Below are positions 12,034-24,419 of a DNA stretch of 64,000 bases, one piece after another; the first letter of the stretch is position 1, and each line of letters opens with the position of its first letter. The DNA is from Pomphorhynchus laevis (Eukaryota; Acanthocephala; Palaeacanthocephala; Echinorhynchida; Pomphorhynchidae), in NCBI GenBank assembly GCA_012934845.2, contig WNNJ02002222.1:124001-188000 (forward strand), written 5' to 3'. The notes beneath the pieces are model-generated. The model was given only the letters and a program-made list of their open reading frames with translations. It did no database searches and was not told where the DNA came from. The position numbers and the translations under genes were made by a program.

Positions 12034-12276
12034 AGTTCTGAGTAATCCTGGTGTCGGTGGCGATAGAGCAAAGTACGAATCATTAACAGAAAATGCTAAA
12101 AGCAGATTGTCAACTCATGTGCCAGACTTTGTCTGTAAATTTATTATCGACAATGCAACATTATCACAACCTGATGATATCTACATATGTGATGGTTCTG
12201 AAGCTGAACGTTTGATTATGGTTAAACTGCTCAAAGATGCAGGCATATTTCGATCTTTAACGAAATACAAGAATAG
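12034..12276 (+). CDS. PEPCK gene 2, N-terminal exon with split codon AG|T
   Basis: Acceptor TTTAG at 12033 and donor AG|GTAATT at 12276. The exon reads [17 protein letters not shown] to SLTKYKN and includes [12 protein letters not shown], the equivalent of the HIHICDGSEEE block of vertebrate PEPCK. An in-frame stop just upstream shows that translation cannot start here, so at least one exon precedes it. The acceptor could also be two bases further in (12036). Confidence 0.88.
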
Positions 12277-15200
12277 GTAATTTAATCCAAATTTTATATA
12301 TTTCGATGTTTCAAAACAAATTATTCAATTAGGACAGCGAATTTAAAGAATATCGATTAGTTACTTACTATTAAATAAAAGGTCTATTTTAAAAATATAA
12401 AATGGTATTAATCAATTTACTTTCAAATGTGATATAATCAAATTTAAAGATGAAACTTTTGTCAAAATAAATTGATAATTAATAAGAAAATAATGTGCAA
12501 GGAGTGAATAGAAAACATTTCTGCCGCTGTTTTTCAAATAACAATAAGTTAGTTTTTCTTACTAATGGTCAAATCATGTTGCAAATTTAACATTTTAAAT
12601 TTAGCAAACAGGATATTTTCTCTCAAGGGTTCAATGCTTAATCAAATACAATGCAGCCAAATATGATCAAGTACAATGTAGCCGAATAGAAAACTGATGT
12701 TAGTTTTTATATAGTATTAAATAAACTATATTATCTAAATAGATTGGTGAATCCTTCATTTAAAGATGCTATATATTCTAATCGATGGCATTTAATCAAT
12801 AATTTGTAATAATAGAGAAATTATTTGATCATCGCTCTATTATTAATTTAAGTAAATATTTTTGTAACTTTATGTTTAATTGAAATCACTTCTGATTTCA
12901 AATTATATCAGAGTTAATAGTGGAAGGTGCAACCTTTAAATTGAAAACTACCTATTTTTGCTATTAATTACTATTATCAAGCTAGTCATCAATAGTTTGC
13001 TCTCTAATTTTAAGTTAGTATAATTATGCAGTTATTTTTACAATTAAAATTTTGGATGACACCGCACGTTGCTTTATTCTTATAGTATTAGTGGCCTATA
13101 TATATAAAATAAAATAAAGTAATAAAGTATTTAAAATAAATAAAATACTATGGTATTTTATTCCTGAGTATTGGTGGACCTCAGCTACTGATCGAATACC
13201 TACGTTTCACGTTTTGTTTCCTTTTATGTTGGCTGACGATCACTCGAGTCGTCCGCTTTTATTGGCAATTAGATTTAATAAAAGACATTCGTCTTACATT
13301 TTGCAAATTTAATTGAAATCATTTCTGATTTCAAATTACATCAGCGTTGGTAAGAGAAAGCTCAACCTTTAATTTGAAAACCTATCTAAATTTCCTAATG
13401 ATTACTATTATCAAACTAGTCATCTATAGTTTGTTTCTATACAAATTATTTGTTTCTATACAAATTTTGATGACTATTTTATTCTGCACGTGGTTTTAAT
13501 TCTATTTATAAGCTAACATAGTTACGCTGCATTTCAGTATTAGTGGATGATCTCAGCTACTGATCGAATACCTACATTTCACGTTCCGGTTCCTTAAATG
13601 TTGGCTGACGATCACTCGACTCGTCTGCTGTATTGACTACTGGATTGAATGAAAGACAATTTTAATTGATATCATTTCTTATTTCAAATTAAATCAGAAT
13701 TGGTAGGGGAAGGTGCTACCTACAATTTGAAAACATACCTAACTAGTCATCCATGTTTGCATCTTAATTTTAATTATACAATTGGAATTTTCAATGACTT
13801 TATTCTGCACGTTGCTTTAATCCTATTAATTAATTTGTTTATGTTTTCACTACAAATAAAAAGATTTATTAAATCATGCCATGTAATATTTATATTCATA
13901 TTAATTTGTTATTGCAATAAAAGCCAAATACCATATGTTTTCACACTTCTGTAATTGTAATGAAAATCTTTGTAAATAAGTTACAAAGATAAATCTTTGT
14001 AAAAGATATTACCGCACTAATTTATTTATTAAGGTTAATAAAATTATTTAAAGATTACTTGAATATTCAAGTAATATTAAGTTTTGTACTCAATTATAAA
14101 GCTAGAGATTTTAAAAGATACTTTTACTGATTCAGAATATTTTGTGTGTAATTAAAATGTTTAGTACGGCATTAAATTTAATTACGAAATTAAAGTATTT
14201 TGACGTAAACATTTTAGTTACATTGCCTTGTCTGATCCACGTGATGTCGCTCGTGTAGAAGGTAAAACAGTAATATGTACAGGTGAATGTCGATCGACTG
14301 TTCCAATTCCTAAATCTGGATTTGGTCCCAGTAAAGAGCCATCTTTGCCAAATCTCAAGTGCACACAGTTAGGAAACTGGATGTGTGTACAAGAAGGACG
14401 AGATGAGCTTATTAAAAGATTCAATGGATGTATGAAAGGTAAATATTTAAAGATGAAAGTTTACTTTTATATTTTTTATTTCTCACATTAAAAAACTCTA
14501 CAATACTTTAAAAATAAATATTAATTATTTATTAATAAATTAGTATTATTATTTACTTTATTAATAAATTAGTATTAATAGTATTAGTATTAATAAATTA
14601 ATACTTCATTTTTCTATTATTATTTTATTTATAAAATAATCATTATATCTAATTAATTAGACTATTGTACTAATTGTATTATTAATATATTTATTATATT
14701 ATTTTTTATAGTTATCGAAATCACTCAATTTAATCAAAAGTTAATTGAAAACAAATTGCTATTAATTAATAAATATTGTTATTTAATTGATGGCAAATGT
14801 ACATTTATCATTAACGTCTTTAATCCGTTAATAAATACCTAAAATAATTTTTTATACTTAAAATATTTATGTAAACAATATGTGATTTTATCACAATTAA
14901 AAAATTGTATTTTTAATTTGAACAACAGGACGCTAAGCTTTATAAAATCTACTTTACAAATTTTAGTTAACAAAATTTGGTAACAAAATCTACAAGAGAG
15001 CGTAAAATTACTTCCCACTTGTGAAAGTAGAAACAAAACGTTTTCAACAAGTCTCCCCAAATTTTTTGTCTTCATCACACTCGAATCATATTAATACCCA
15101 AAAATCATATTGTAAATGTAATATATTTACAAAATATATACACCACGCTTTTTTATTAATGGTGGACAAATTATTAATTGATAATTAAAATTATTAAATT

Positions 15201-18200
15201 ATTAATTGATAATTAATTACATTATTAATTGATAAACAAATGAATTGCTTTTCCCGACAATTTTTATTCTGATTGAAGGAATCATAAAGACTCAAACAGT
15301 ATAAACTGACTCTGTGCTGTTTCGACTTTTAAGTCTCATCACTAGGGTTGCTGCACAACTGGATTGAAGTGCAGCACCCTTAGACAGCTCAATAAGTTTT
15401 TCTAGTGCACATCCATGTACTAAGAATTAACACTGGATAGAGTATTCATCACCAATAATTCGCTCGCCAAGAACTAACAAGTAATAATAATGCTTTATTT
15501 AGCAAAGTATAACAATTTAAAATCATAGTACAAAACAGTAGGTTCTGACAAGCGAGCTGGAGTATCAACAAAGAACCATATCGTAATCAGCAATGATTGA
15601 GATGATATATTGAATCCGGAATATAATATTCCATAATACCACGCCATGAAATAAACTTGGGTATTCTGTAGCTACCAGCGATTTTCTCCTCATTTTGAGT
15701 TCCGTTTTTAATGCTCAGTTATGTTTCTCCTTGTTGTTGTAACCCATTATAAACTGTTCGCTATGCTATACGATCTAATAAAGCCATCTCCATTTTTGAG
15801 TCTTCGTTGGTGGAACCGAGTTTAAATATGCTTTCAGGTGCGTCGTTCCTAGCTGCTCTGAACATAATTTCAAAAATGTTTGCAGTATCTAGTTGTGTAA
15901 AATATTTGGCTATAAAATTCCGCAATTTTAGTTTATTTTTAAGGAATGTTTTATATTGTTCAATGATTTGTTCACCTTGAGGTATGTTAAAATACATATA
16001 TGCGCTTTCAATTGCCAATAACAAAACCCATTCCATTTTTGATCGTTTTAGTAGTTCGTTTAAGCATGTTAATAGGAAGTATTTTCTTTGTTCTGTATTG
16101 GAGTTTCGAGCATAAAAACTGAAGGTGGGAGCCAGGAATACTTTAGCGATATTTATGCATTCATTTAATGTTACATTCCATCTATATGCATTACTTGCTA
16201 TACGTATACCTTTAATCATTAGTCTTCTCGCTGATGCCAGATATTTATAATGCGTTAACTTATTATTGAAATGGCTACCAAAATTCTCAAACTCCTGACT
16301 GCCTGTGTGCCCAAGAACCCGTTATTCAGAGAATTAGCTCTCTTCTATTTATAAGTGATATATTTCGTTTACTTTTCGATGAGCTCAAGTCCTATATCAA
16401 TGCCTCTTTCTATAATTAATTTGACGGGGATGTAAATGTAAGCCTCAACTTTATTGATATCTTTAGTCCATTTCTTGAGGTGGAGAGTTATGTCGTCAGC
16501 AAAGATGCAACAATCCATGAGTTCGTTTCTTAAGTTCTTGGTGAGATGCACAGTAGCTAGGTTGAATAAAAAGGAGAAATTGGTAAGCCCTGCGGCACTC
16601 GTTTGGAAAGAAATCTAAATTCGTCATCTGTGCCCTCAAGTGAGGCGGATCTAGATTTTAATATCCAACCAATCTGATAAACGAGATTATTATGTATGTT
16701 GTAACGGTATAATGCATTGAAGATACTCTCGTGGCTTATCGAGTCGAAAGCGGCTGAGAAGTCTAATGAGTATATAATTTTGGTGAAAGAGCTACTAGTA
16801 ATAAACCTTTGCATGTAATTTGACGCCATGGTGGCGTATTTTCGAAATCCGAAGTTGTTACTGGGTAAAATCTTATTATCTTCGAGAAATTTTGTGAGTT
16901 TGTTGGTTACTGCTTTTTCGTATATCATAAGTAGTGAATTTGATATTGTGATTGACCTCAAATCCTTTTCATTTCTTATTTTTGATGTCTTTGGAATTAG
17001 GATAATTTTACCTTGTCCGATTTCTTTCCAGTTTCCAGGGTTTGTTTTTAACATTATTTTAGCCAGGAGGATTTTGTTCTCTCGATCGGCCGCCGGAGCA
17101 GCTGGTCCATTTGAAGACGTTTTAGGAGTCTTTGGCAATGCAATCATTATGTCGAACACTATTAAGTTATCATCTTCAAATTTCCTAGTTATACTACCTT
17201 CTGTTCCTGGGAGAGGGAGCGCTTCTATGTGTTGCCCTAGGTTGGCTGTGTGCCTAGCCCGGATCTTGTCCCATACTGTTTCTAGTCCTTCCCTAGATAT
17301 TAATTTCTTAGCTTTGTTATGTCAATCATGCCAACGTTTATCTTTAATACATCTTGGTGGTTTACATTCGAAACCCCCAAGGTTTCGAATATTTACATAA
17401 TTCTTTTAAATATTTTACTTTGTGTTCCAAAGTTTTGATGTAATATAAATATGATGCTCTTTCTACACTTTTTGCATTCCCTTCTGCTTTAGCTGTCCAT
17501 ATTTTCCTTTTAAGAGTTTGGAGTTTATTAGGTAATTTTTTGATGTTAAGCGTGGATTTGAAAAAGGAAACACTCAGTCTAAGTATGGTATCTGAGCATT
17601 CTCAGATTTTATTTTTGAGGACGAATTTCCATTCGTCCTCAAATTCAAATATTGTAATTTCCTGACCCTCTAAACCGTGTCGGTCTTTTTTCATTTTTTA
17701 AAGTCGTCCTCTGTGGCCTCTATCACGTACGATATGTCACCAAAACCCCTATTTTTACATCCCATCGGGATGTTAAATCCATTTTTGGCAGAAATCTTCA
17801 ACTTCTTTAGCGTCTACATATGCAGGAACGTTTTTGATTAGCCCTTTATTTTTAACCAAGGCGTCAGTTATACTCAAACCATCTAACCTTTTAGACGTCT
17901 CTAGGTATGTGTCTAAGTGCCTTTTTCCAGTGAAAGGTATTTTAGGACCGTAACTTCTCGTTCTGATATATTTGACCAAAATTTATTTCTTTTGTTTATT
18001 TCTCCAATCTCTGTGCATGAGTTTTCAATTATTCAATTTCAATATCTCACTGTTTTTGAATTTTATGTTTAATAAATAAGCCTTTTTTCTAGGATATAAG
18101 TTATTTTGGTTAACAAAATCTCTTACCTGGATGTTGTCGTTGAGTTTTATTGCTCCTTGTCCTTTGAATTTCATCATTTATTTGTTGATGATTTTGTTCT

Positions 18201-21200
18201 TTTACGGGTTTATTCATTATCCAGTCATATCCTCTTGTCGAATTCTGATGTAATGAATACATCCTCTTCTTGCTGTGTTAAGTAGGATTTTGACTAATAT
18301 TAGCTTCAGAAATCTTTCCTTTAAATCTTTTATTTCTGCTGGCTACTTTGTCAATGATGATTATAATACGCTTGGAACTTTGCTGTGGTTCCGAACTGAA
18401 TTAAACGTGAAACTTTACGCTGGTAGTTGCGAACTGTGTAACAAGTAGGATTTAAAAACACTATCGAGCACACATAAACAAAGATCATTCAGTGCTGGTG
18501 GTAATTAAACAAATGGCATACTTCTCTCGCCAATTTCCATTCTATTGAAGGAATCGGGAAGAATAAACATCATAAACTGACTCTATGCTGTTTCGACTTT
18601 TGAGACTCATCAATCACTTACCAATGAGAGTGCTTTTTAAATCCTACTTGTTAGGTCCTAGCGAGCGAATTATTCGTGATGAATACTCTATCCAGTGTTA
18701 ATTCCAAAAGTAAATGTATGTGCACTAGAAAAACTTATTGAGCTGTCTAAGGGTGCTGCACTTCAATCCAGTTGTGCAGCAACCCCTAGTGATGAGACTT
18801 AAAAGTCGAAACAGCACAGAGTTATGCTGTTTGAGTCTTCCCTATTCGTTCAATTAGAATATAAATTGACGGGAAAAGTAAGTCTTTTGTTTTATATACA
18901 CAAAAATATAAGCATAAAATATAAAGCTAAATGTTAACTTATTTCAGCTTTTAAATGTTAAAAGCTAAATGTTAAGATATGTAATTATTTTAAATAGTTG
19001 ATACTGATCCATTATTGATAAATAATTATTGGAGCTGGATCAAAGAAAAGAGGAATTCTTTACTGATATCTCGCTAACTTATGTTAGCATCTTCAGAAAA
19101 TTACAAATTAATAATTTGTTTCAAGATGCTAACGGATGTTAGCAAAATATCAAAAATAATGTCTTCTTTCCTTTGATCCAGTTCTAATAATTATTTATTT
19201 AATTATTTATTTATAAACTGATAAAATTTCGTGACAGTTACTTGTGATTATAAATATATTTTGGCGTTTTATATGAATTATCTTCATTGCTAGATAAAAT
19301 AAGCTGATTGAATAATGCGGCAAAAGTCATCATTCTCAATCAATAAAATGGATGAACTTTCCAAATTAAAGACTTGATTCTCGAAGTGATATTTTGAAAG
19401 CTAAATGCAACTTATTTAATTATTTTATTATTGTAATTTTTTATAAACTGTTACAAGTTTGGAACATAAAAACTTGTGATTATAAAGCTATTTTAACATT
19501 TTATGTGAATTATCCTTACGGCTAGATTATATCAACTGTATGAACACGAGCGTAGTAGTGAAAACGTATTTTATTTTTACATTGTTCTAGGTAGAACAAT
19601 GTACGTAATACCTTTCTGTATGGGACCGCTTGGATCTAATCTAAGCAAATACGGAATTGAACTTACTGATTCTGCATACGTTGTTGTTTGTATGCGAATA
19701 ATGACTAGAATGACTGAGGATGTATTTAACTACATTATGAAAGAGGGTCGAGTCGTTCGCTGTCTGCACAGTGTTGGTGTTCCATTACCGACTTCTGATG
19801 AGATAGTTAATAACTGGCCATGCAATCCTTCAAAAACTATCGTAAGCCATTTTCCCGAAACTGAAGAAATTATAAGCTTTGGTAGTGGATACGGTGGTAA
19901 TGCTCTATGCGGAAAGAAATGTTTCGCATTAAGAATCGGTTCAATTTTAGCAGAAAAGCAAAACTGGTTGGCTGAACATATGCTGGTATGCTACTTAAAA
20001 TTTTAAAAGATTTGTTTCTTGTTATTTAAGAATTTAAAATTCCTGTAACTATTAAAGTTGGTTTTGCTATTAATTAAGTTAAAAATTGATGGAAATTATC
20101 TAACCCTTAAGTATTAAGTAGAATTGACAATAAATTTTGTATTATTTAATGAGTTATTTTTAACAGTTTAACAAAATTATAAATTCAGTTTATACATAAC
20201 GCAATTACACACCATAGTGTTTGAAAGTCTGCATATTTACGAGGACAATTATAATCTTATATGCAGGATATTACTTACAAGTCTGCATTTTAACGAGGAT
20301 GTTTGAAAACAAACTGATCTTCATATAAACTATTTGCGAATCCCTTTTAAATCATATTCATTCTTACAAATTAAACAAATATATTTCTAAGGAAATCAAG
20401 ATTTTAATTAAAAAAAACGATATTTCAACTGAAATCATTATCAGATGTTTAACATTAAATGATTGATTTAATTGATTTAACTAACATCTAATGATTTACC
20501 ATCATTCAATGATAATTAGTACACATGGTAAGATTTTTTCGCCCTACTTATAAGCATGGGATACTCCCTAATTCCGGCGGTACATCAAGACCACTAGACG
20601 ACTATCTAATATTATAATATACAAATAATATACAGAAATGTATATCTACATTACTGGACAAGCTAACATAGTGGAAGTAACGTTGAATCGCTATACAGAC
20701 GTACTGAGTTCGAATCCGATCAGCGGAGCAAGCAGATAATAAAGGTCGAAACGTGAAATGTAGGTCTGGGTCAGCAGCTAATGAGACCCACCCATGCTGA
20801 TTAGTAGCGTCCTGCTGTATCAAGATTAGGAACAATACCTTAAGGATAATATCGTACCACAACCAGAAGAATATCATGATGTTAAAACACACATGCAACT
20901 TGTATTTCAACAAATTTTATGCCTGACATTAATCTAAGCAGTAGCGTGATTAACTTCACACAATTAAAAATTAGTACATTGGCATTTTCTAATGTTAACA
21001 TTTTTTGTTTTTGGTTTTTTCGAAATTGTGTAAATTAAATTATAACAGAATATAAGTTTTGGAAAAACCAAAATAAATAAATTCAGATAAATTAATAAAT
21101 TAATTAAAACATGATGATAATGCCTATAGAATATTAAGTTTAATAAAAATTAGGATTTTTACAGTTTAAAAAATCAATATTAACCATTTTATGCTTAAGA

Positions 21201-24200
21201 TTTTGGGATTAACCAATCCAAAAGGAGTAAAGAAATATATTGTGGCAGCTTTCCCATCGGCTTGTGGAAAAACAAATCTAGCCATGTTAACACCTACGAT
21301 ACCGGGTTACAAAGTCGAATGTGTTGGTGACGATATTGCTTGGATGAGATTTAACGATGAAGGTCGACTTGTCGGAATTAATCCTGAAAATGGTTTATTC
21401 GGTGTTGCTCCTGGTACATCGTTTAAAAGTAACCCAAATGCTATGAAAACGATATTCAGTGATTCAATTTTTACCAATGTGGCGACTACAGATGATGGAG
21501 GTGTATTTTGGGAGGGAATTGATAAAGAATTCTACGAAAATAAAAAGATAACGTCTTGGAAGCTAAAACCGTGGACAAAAGAAGGTAGCACTGAACCAGC
21601 TGCTCACCCAAATTCTAGATTTTGTACACCCGCTGTAAACTGTCCTATTATGGATAAAGATTGGGAAAATCCTAAAGGAGTTCCCATTGATGCAATAATT
21701 TTTGGTGGACGGCGTCCTGAAGGAGTTCCTTTAGTTTATGAAGCATTTGATTGGAATCATGGTGTATTTATTGGTGCTTGTGTTAAATCAGAAGCAACTG
21801 CAGCCGCTGAGCATAAAGGTAAAAATTATTTCTTAAATAAAACTAAAAATGTAGAATTTATTGTTAAAATTATAGATTTGATAATAATCGATTAAATAAA
21901 ATTTTTATTAAAATCTTATCGATTTTATTATATTAATATTGAACAATTAATATTGAATTATATTATATTATATTAATATTATATAATATTGATATTAATA
22001 TTTTTATAAAAAATACGTTATTTTTATACGTTATACTTGTTTTAATATTCGGAATTCCAAGAACTACTTAAAGCAGCAAACATAACATGATTAAGAGATT
22101 TAGAGGAATATACCTTGATATTTAGGTTCCCAAAATACGTACGTTTCACATTTACTTTAATAAATTGGCATATAAATTGATACAAATTTACAAGCTTCAA
22201 AGTTACGGAATACTCAAAAAAATTCCAGACTTTCGTGCAAATCTAAGTATGACATTAGCAAAAGCAGCGTCGCTGGTAAACTTGGGGCTAGAACAAAGCT
22301 ACACATAAACTGAATAACTGCATTTCGATTATAAAAACTTAATTTTAAAAGTTATTTAAAAATTAAAAAAAAATATTAGCCATTATGTTGTATTAGACAA
22401 TTACTGGCTGGTGATTTCAAATTAAATAAACTGATTGTCTTACAAGTATACAAGTATACTTTATAATTCAATCAGGTCTGTTCAATCAAGTAAATCTTCT
22501 TTATGCTTATTATCAGGCAAATGTAACTGGTATCCTTTATGTATAGATTCTATAGAATTCACTGAGGAATTGATTAAATAAAATGTCATTAGAGTATACT
22601 ACAAGGACCATTTTTTACAAGACGGATAAATTATTTGGATTTTAAAGAAATAAAAAAATCATAGCTACCACTTTAGTTGACATTGTTATATCAACTAAAG
22701 TTGATGTTCAGTTAAAGTTTGTAAATCCTAACAAATTTCTGACGCGTATATTTGTGATAATAAGAATGTAAAATCGCATTGTAACTTTTTGAACAAAAAT
22801 CGAATTAGCCATTAATATTAAACACTGATACATCGTCATAAAAATATCTTCGTAAATATTATCGGATAATAATTGCTTCTACAAGTTAGATTCTAATTAA
22901 CAATTATAATTTATTAGATTATATTATAATTTATCCAACATTTATTATATATTAATTTGCATCTAAACTTATATCGTAGAATGTTTTAACCGTTAAAATA
23001 AGAATGTAAAATCGCTTTATTGTAACTTTTTGAACAAACAAGCTTCAAAGCACCTAACATAATTCCGTTAAAATTATGAATTTAACGGATATTTTTTATT
23101 ATTATTTTAACCGTTAAAATTATCATTTACTAAAAATTTCCGATTTCAAATTTGTGCACAACTGAAGGAAATGCATTGATTATCGAAATCTGAAAAATAA
23201 GATCTTTACAAAGCCCTTATAAAAATTATGCTTTATATTAATTAATAAATTCTTATTAATTAATAAAATTATTGTTATACTTAATAAAAGTAAAAAAAAA
23301 TTTTTTTATAATAAAGCATATTTCAAATTTGTACAAATTTTCAGTATAGTTTATTATTTGTACTACACTGAAGAACTTCAATTACGTTCTTTAAATGCGT
23401 TCTCGGTCAACTAGGAATGGTCATCGATCAATTTTATTTACGCACATAAATATTTGGTTTACAATTTGCTCAAATAAATAAAATGTATACAATAGAAATC
23501 ATAAAAGTATAAAGACTAAATCGTAATAATCAATAATCAGACTCAACTAAAATGAAATCGTAAAATTAAAAACATTAAACTTTTAAAAGATTTTATCACA
23601 ATTTCACAAATTATGGGGAAATTCCTCAACATGGGGATTATCACAATCTTCATGTTAAGGATTTTGATTTTAATATAATGTTGATTCGATAAAGAACAAC
23701 TATATTTTTCAAACTAGCAAACATTTCATATATAACTTTCGTTTTAGCAAAAGTGGTAATGCACGATCCATTCGCAATGCGACCATTCTTTGGCTATAAT
23801 TTCGGTAGATATATGCAACATTGGCTTAATTTCAAAGATCAACAAGGGCTAAAATTGCCAAAAATATTTCATTGTAACTGGTTCAGATTAGACAATGACA
23901 ACAAAAGTTTCTTATGGCCAGGCTTTGGAGAAAATTGTCGTGTGCTAGATTGGATTTGCAGAAGATGTGACAACGAAGATATTGCAGAAAAATCTCCGAT
24001 TGGATACATACCTAAAAAAGACTCTATTAATCTGGAAGGTCTTGATAATATCGATATTGATCAATTATTGTCGGTGCCAAAGGAATACTGGAAAGAAGAG
24101 GTAAAAGAAATAAGAGGATATCTCGATGAAAACGTTAATGAAGATCTACCAGCAGCAATAAGCGATGAGCTAAATAAATTAGAAGAACGTGTGCTTTGTG

Positions 24201-24205
24201 CTTAA
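12034..24205 (+). CDS. PEPCK gene 2 (GTP-dependent phosphoenolpyruvate carboxykinase)
   Basis: Exons 12034-12276, 14218-14438, 19591-19985, 21200-21818 and 23748-24205 join in phase into 644 codons plus TAA, slightly above the usual ~620 for animal PEPCK, so only a short N-terminus is missing. Introns are GT..AG; the acceptor before 21200 is AAG rather than the usual YAG. Signatures: IYICDGSE near the N-terminus, [19 protein letters not shown] at 19884-19901, AEHML, the P-loop [12 protein letters not shown] at 21251-21286, GDDIAWM at 21326-21346, and [16 protein letters not shown]. Function is oxaloacetate + GTP to PEP + GDP + CO2. No targeting peptide is visible because the first exon is not identified, so cytosolic or mitochondrial location is open. 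It lies 3.3 kb downstream of gene 1 on the same strand, evidently a tandem duplicate. The intron 19986-21199 has no counterpart in gene 1. A 5-kb intron (14439-19590) holds an inverted-repeat-bracketed LINE. Confidence 0.95.
12870..13080 (+). repeat. Diverged intronic repeat family, copy 2 (partial)
   Basis: Carries the GAAATCACTTCTGATTTC block, the GGAAGGTGCAACCTTTAA block and CAAGCTAGTCATC, in the same order as copy 1 but without the CTACGTTTCACG block. Lies in intron 12277-14217 of PEPCK gene 2. Confidence 0.55.
13160..13450 (+). repeat. Diverged intronic repeat family, copy 3
   Basis: CTCAGCTACTGATCGAATA, CTACGTTTCACGTTTT, GGCTGACGATCACTCGAGT, GAAATCATTTCTGATTTC and AAACTAGTCATC in order. 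Confidence 0.6.
13470..13800 (+). repeat. Diverged intronic repeat family, copy 4
   Basis: Most complete copy: TTCTGCACGT, ATAAGCTAACATAGTTACG, CTACTGATCGAATA, CTACATTTCACGTTCCGG, GGCTGACGATCACTCGACT, then the AAATCAG and CTAGTCATCC blocks. Its CTACATTTCACGT block is the reverse complement of ACGTGAAATGTAG in the SINE candidate at 20.7 kb, which suggests a shared origin. Confidence 0.6.
14439..15248. other. PEPCK gene 2 intron, left part
   Basis: AT-rich with TATTAATA and TAATTAATTA runs; no gene seen. Confidence 0.5.
15249..15483. repeat. Left inverted repeat bracketing LINE C
   Basis: About 235 bp; the reverse complement recurs at 18645-18877. Contains TGCTGTTTCGACTTTTAAGT, which on the minus strand is a hammerhead-like stem II/III core, and a G+C-richer block GCTGCACAACTGGATTGAAG. 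Confidence 0.85.
15490..18520 (-). mobile_element. LINE family C, decayed, between inverted repeats
   Basis: Minus-strand pieces from 5' to 3': an ORF1-like or N-terminal stretch at 17979-17773, a linker reading [20 protein letters not shown] near 17540-17430, RT fingers and palm at 17159-16557 ([43 protein letters not shown]), a catalytic FADDITLHL near 16510-16480, and a C-terminal helix-rich domain at 16219-15761 ([19 protein letters not shown]). The order and motifs are those of a LINE RT. Several frameshifts and stops separate the pieces, so it is inactive. The C-terminal domain keeps a 152-codon open frame, suggesting moderate age. The clade is not settled; it is unlike families A and B in this window. 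Confidence 0.8.
18530..18616 (+). repeat. Third copy of the inverted-repeat sequence, direct to the left arm
   Basis: Matches 15261-15341 in the same orientation: ATTCTATTGAAGGAATC, ATAAACTGACTCTATGCTG, TTTCGACTTTTGAGACTCAT. It lies just inside the right arm, so the terminus here carries two copies facing each other. Confidence 0.75.
18645..18877. repeat. Right inverted repeat bracketing LINE C
   Basis: Reverse complement of 15249-15483 with scattered substitutions. Its plus strand carries the hammerhead-like core at 18789-18831. Confidence 0.85.
18789..18831 (+). ncRNA. Hammerhead-like core in the inverted repeats
   Basis: TGATGA (18790-18795), stem II GACT/AGTC with loop TAAA, GAAA (18808-18811), a perfect 6-bp stem III ACAGCA/TGCTGT and GTT as the cleavage triplet. 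The base at the invariant C3 is G, and no stem I pairs, so it is probably degenerate. The same core occurs on the minus strand near 15341-15295 and 18612-18570. Confidence 0.33.
19021..19195. repeat. Small foldback (MITE-like)
   Basis: Two imperfect arms of about 85 bp. AATAATTATTGGAGCTGGAT at the left is mirrored by ATCCAGTTCTAATAATTATT at the right, and GCTAACTTATGTTAGCATCT by AGATGCTAACGGATGTTAGC in the middle. Confidence 0.75.
19986..21199 (+). other. Extra intron of PEPCK gene 2
   Basis: Interrupts the coding sequence between HML and ILG in phase 0 (CTG|GTATGC ... CTTAAG|ATTTTG). In gene 1 the same codons are contiguous (4271-4290 region). It contains the SINE candidate. Confidence 0.88.
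20655..20830 (+). mobile_element. tRNA-like SINE candidate
   Basis: TAGTGGAAGTAACG resembles an A box, and GAGTTCGAATCC (20706-20717) is a perfect B box about 42 bases downstream, the tRNA spacing. A tail with ACGTGAAATGTAGG and a G+C-richer block follows. The T-stem does not pair well, so it is tRNA-derived rather than a tRNA gene. Tail blocks recur in reverse orientation in the repeats at 11.4 and 13.5 kb. Confidence 0.45.
21819..23747 (+). other. Last intron of PEPCK gene 2
   Basis: AT-rich. Contains a perfect 10-bp hairpin (CTTTAGTTGA / TCAACTAAAG, 22671-22700) and a diverged ~40-bp direct repeat containing AAGAATGTAAAATCGC (22761 and 23002). No gene seen. Confidence 0.55.
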
Positions 24206-24413
24206 TTTAATTTTTGGAATTCTAGATTATTAGACAATATTTTTTTGACAATGCAATAATTGTTATAAAATAATAAATTCGAAATCAGTTTATTATATTC
24301 AAATTTGTTTATTTCCAATTACTTCAGTGATTTAGATAATTAAAAATTACAATTTTATAATTTAGATAGTGCGTTACAATATTATACAACATAATGTATT
24401 CATATTTACATAC

Positions 24414-24419
24414 AATAAA
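24414..24419 (+). terminator. Poly(A) signal candidate for PEPCK gene 2
   Basis: AATAAA about 210 bases after the stop. An AATAATAAA cluster near 24270-24277 is an alternative. Confidence 0.4.
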
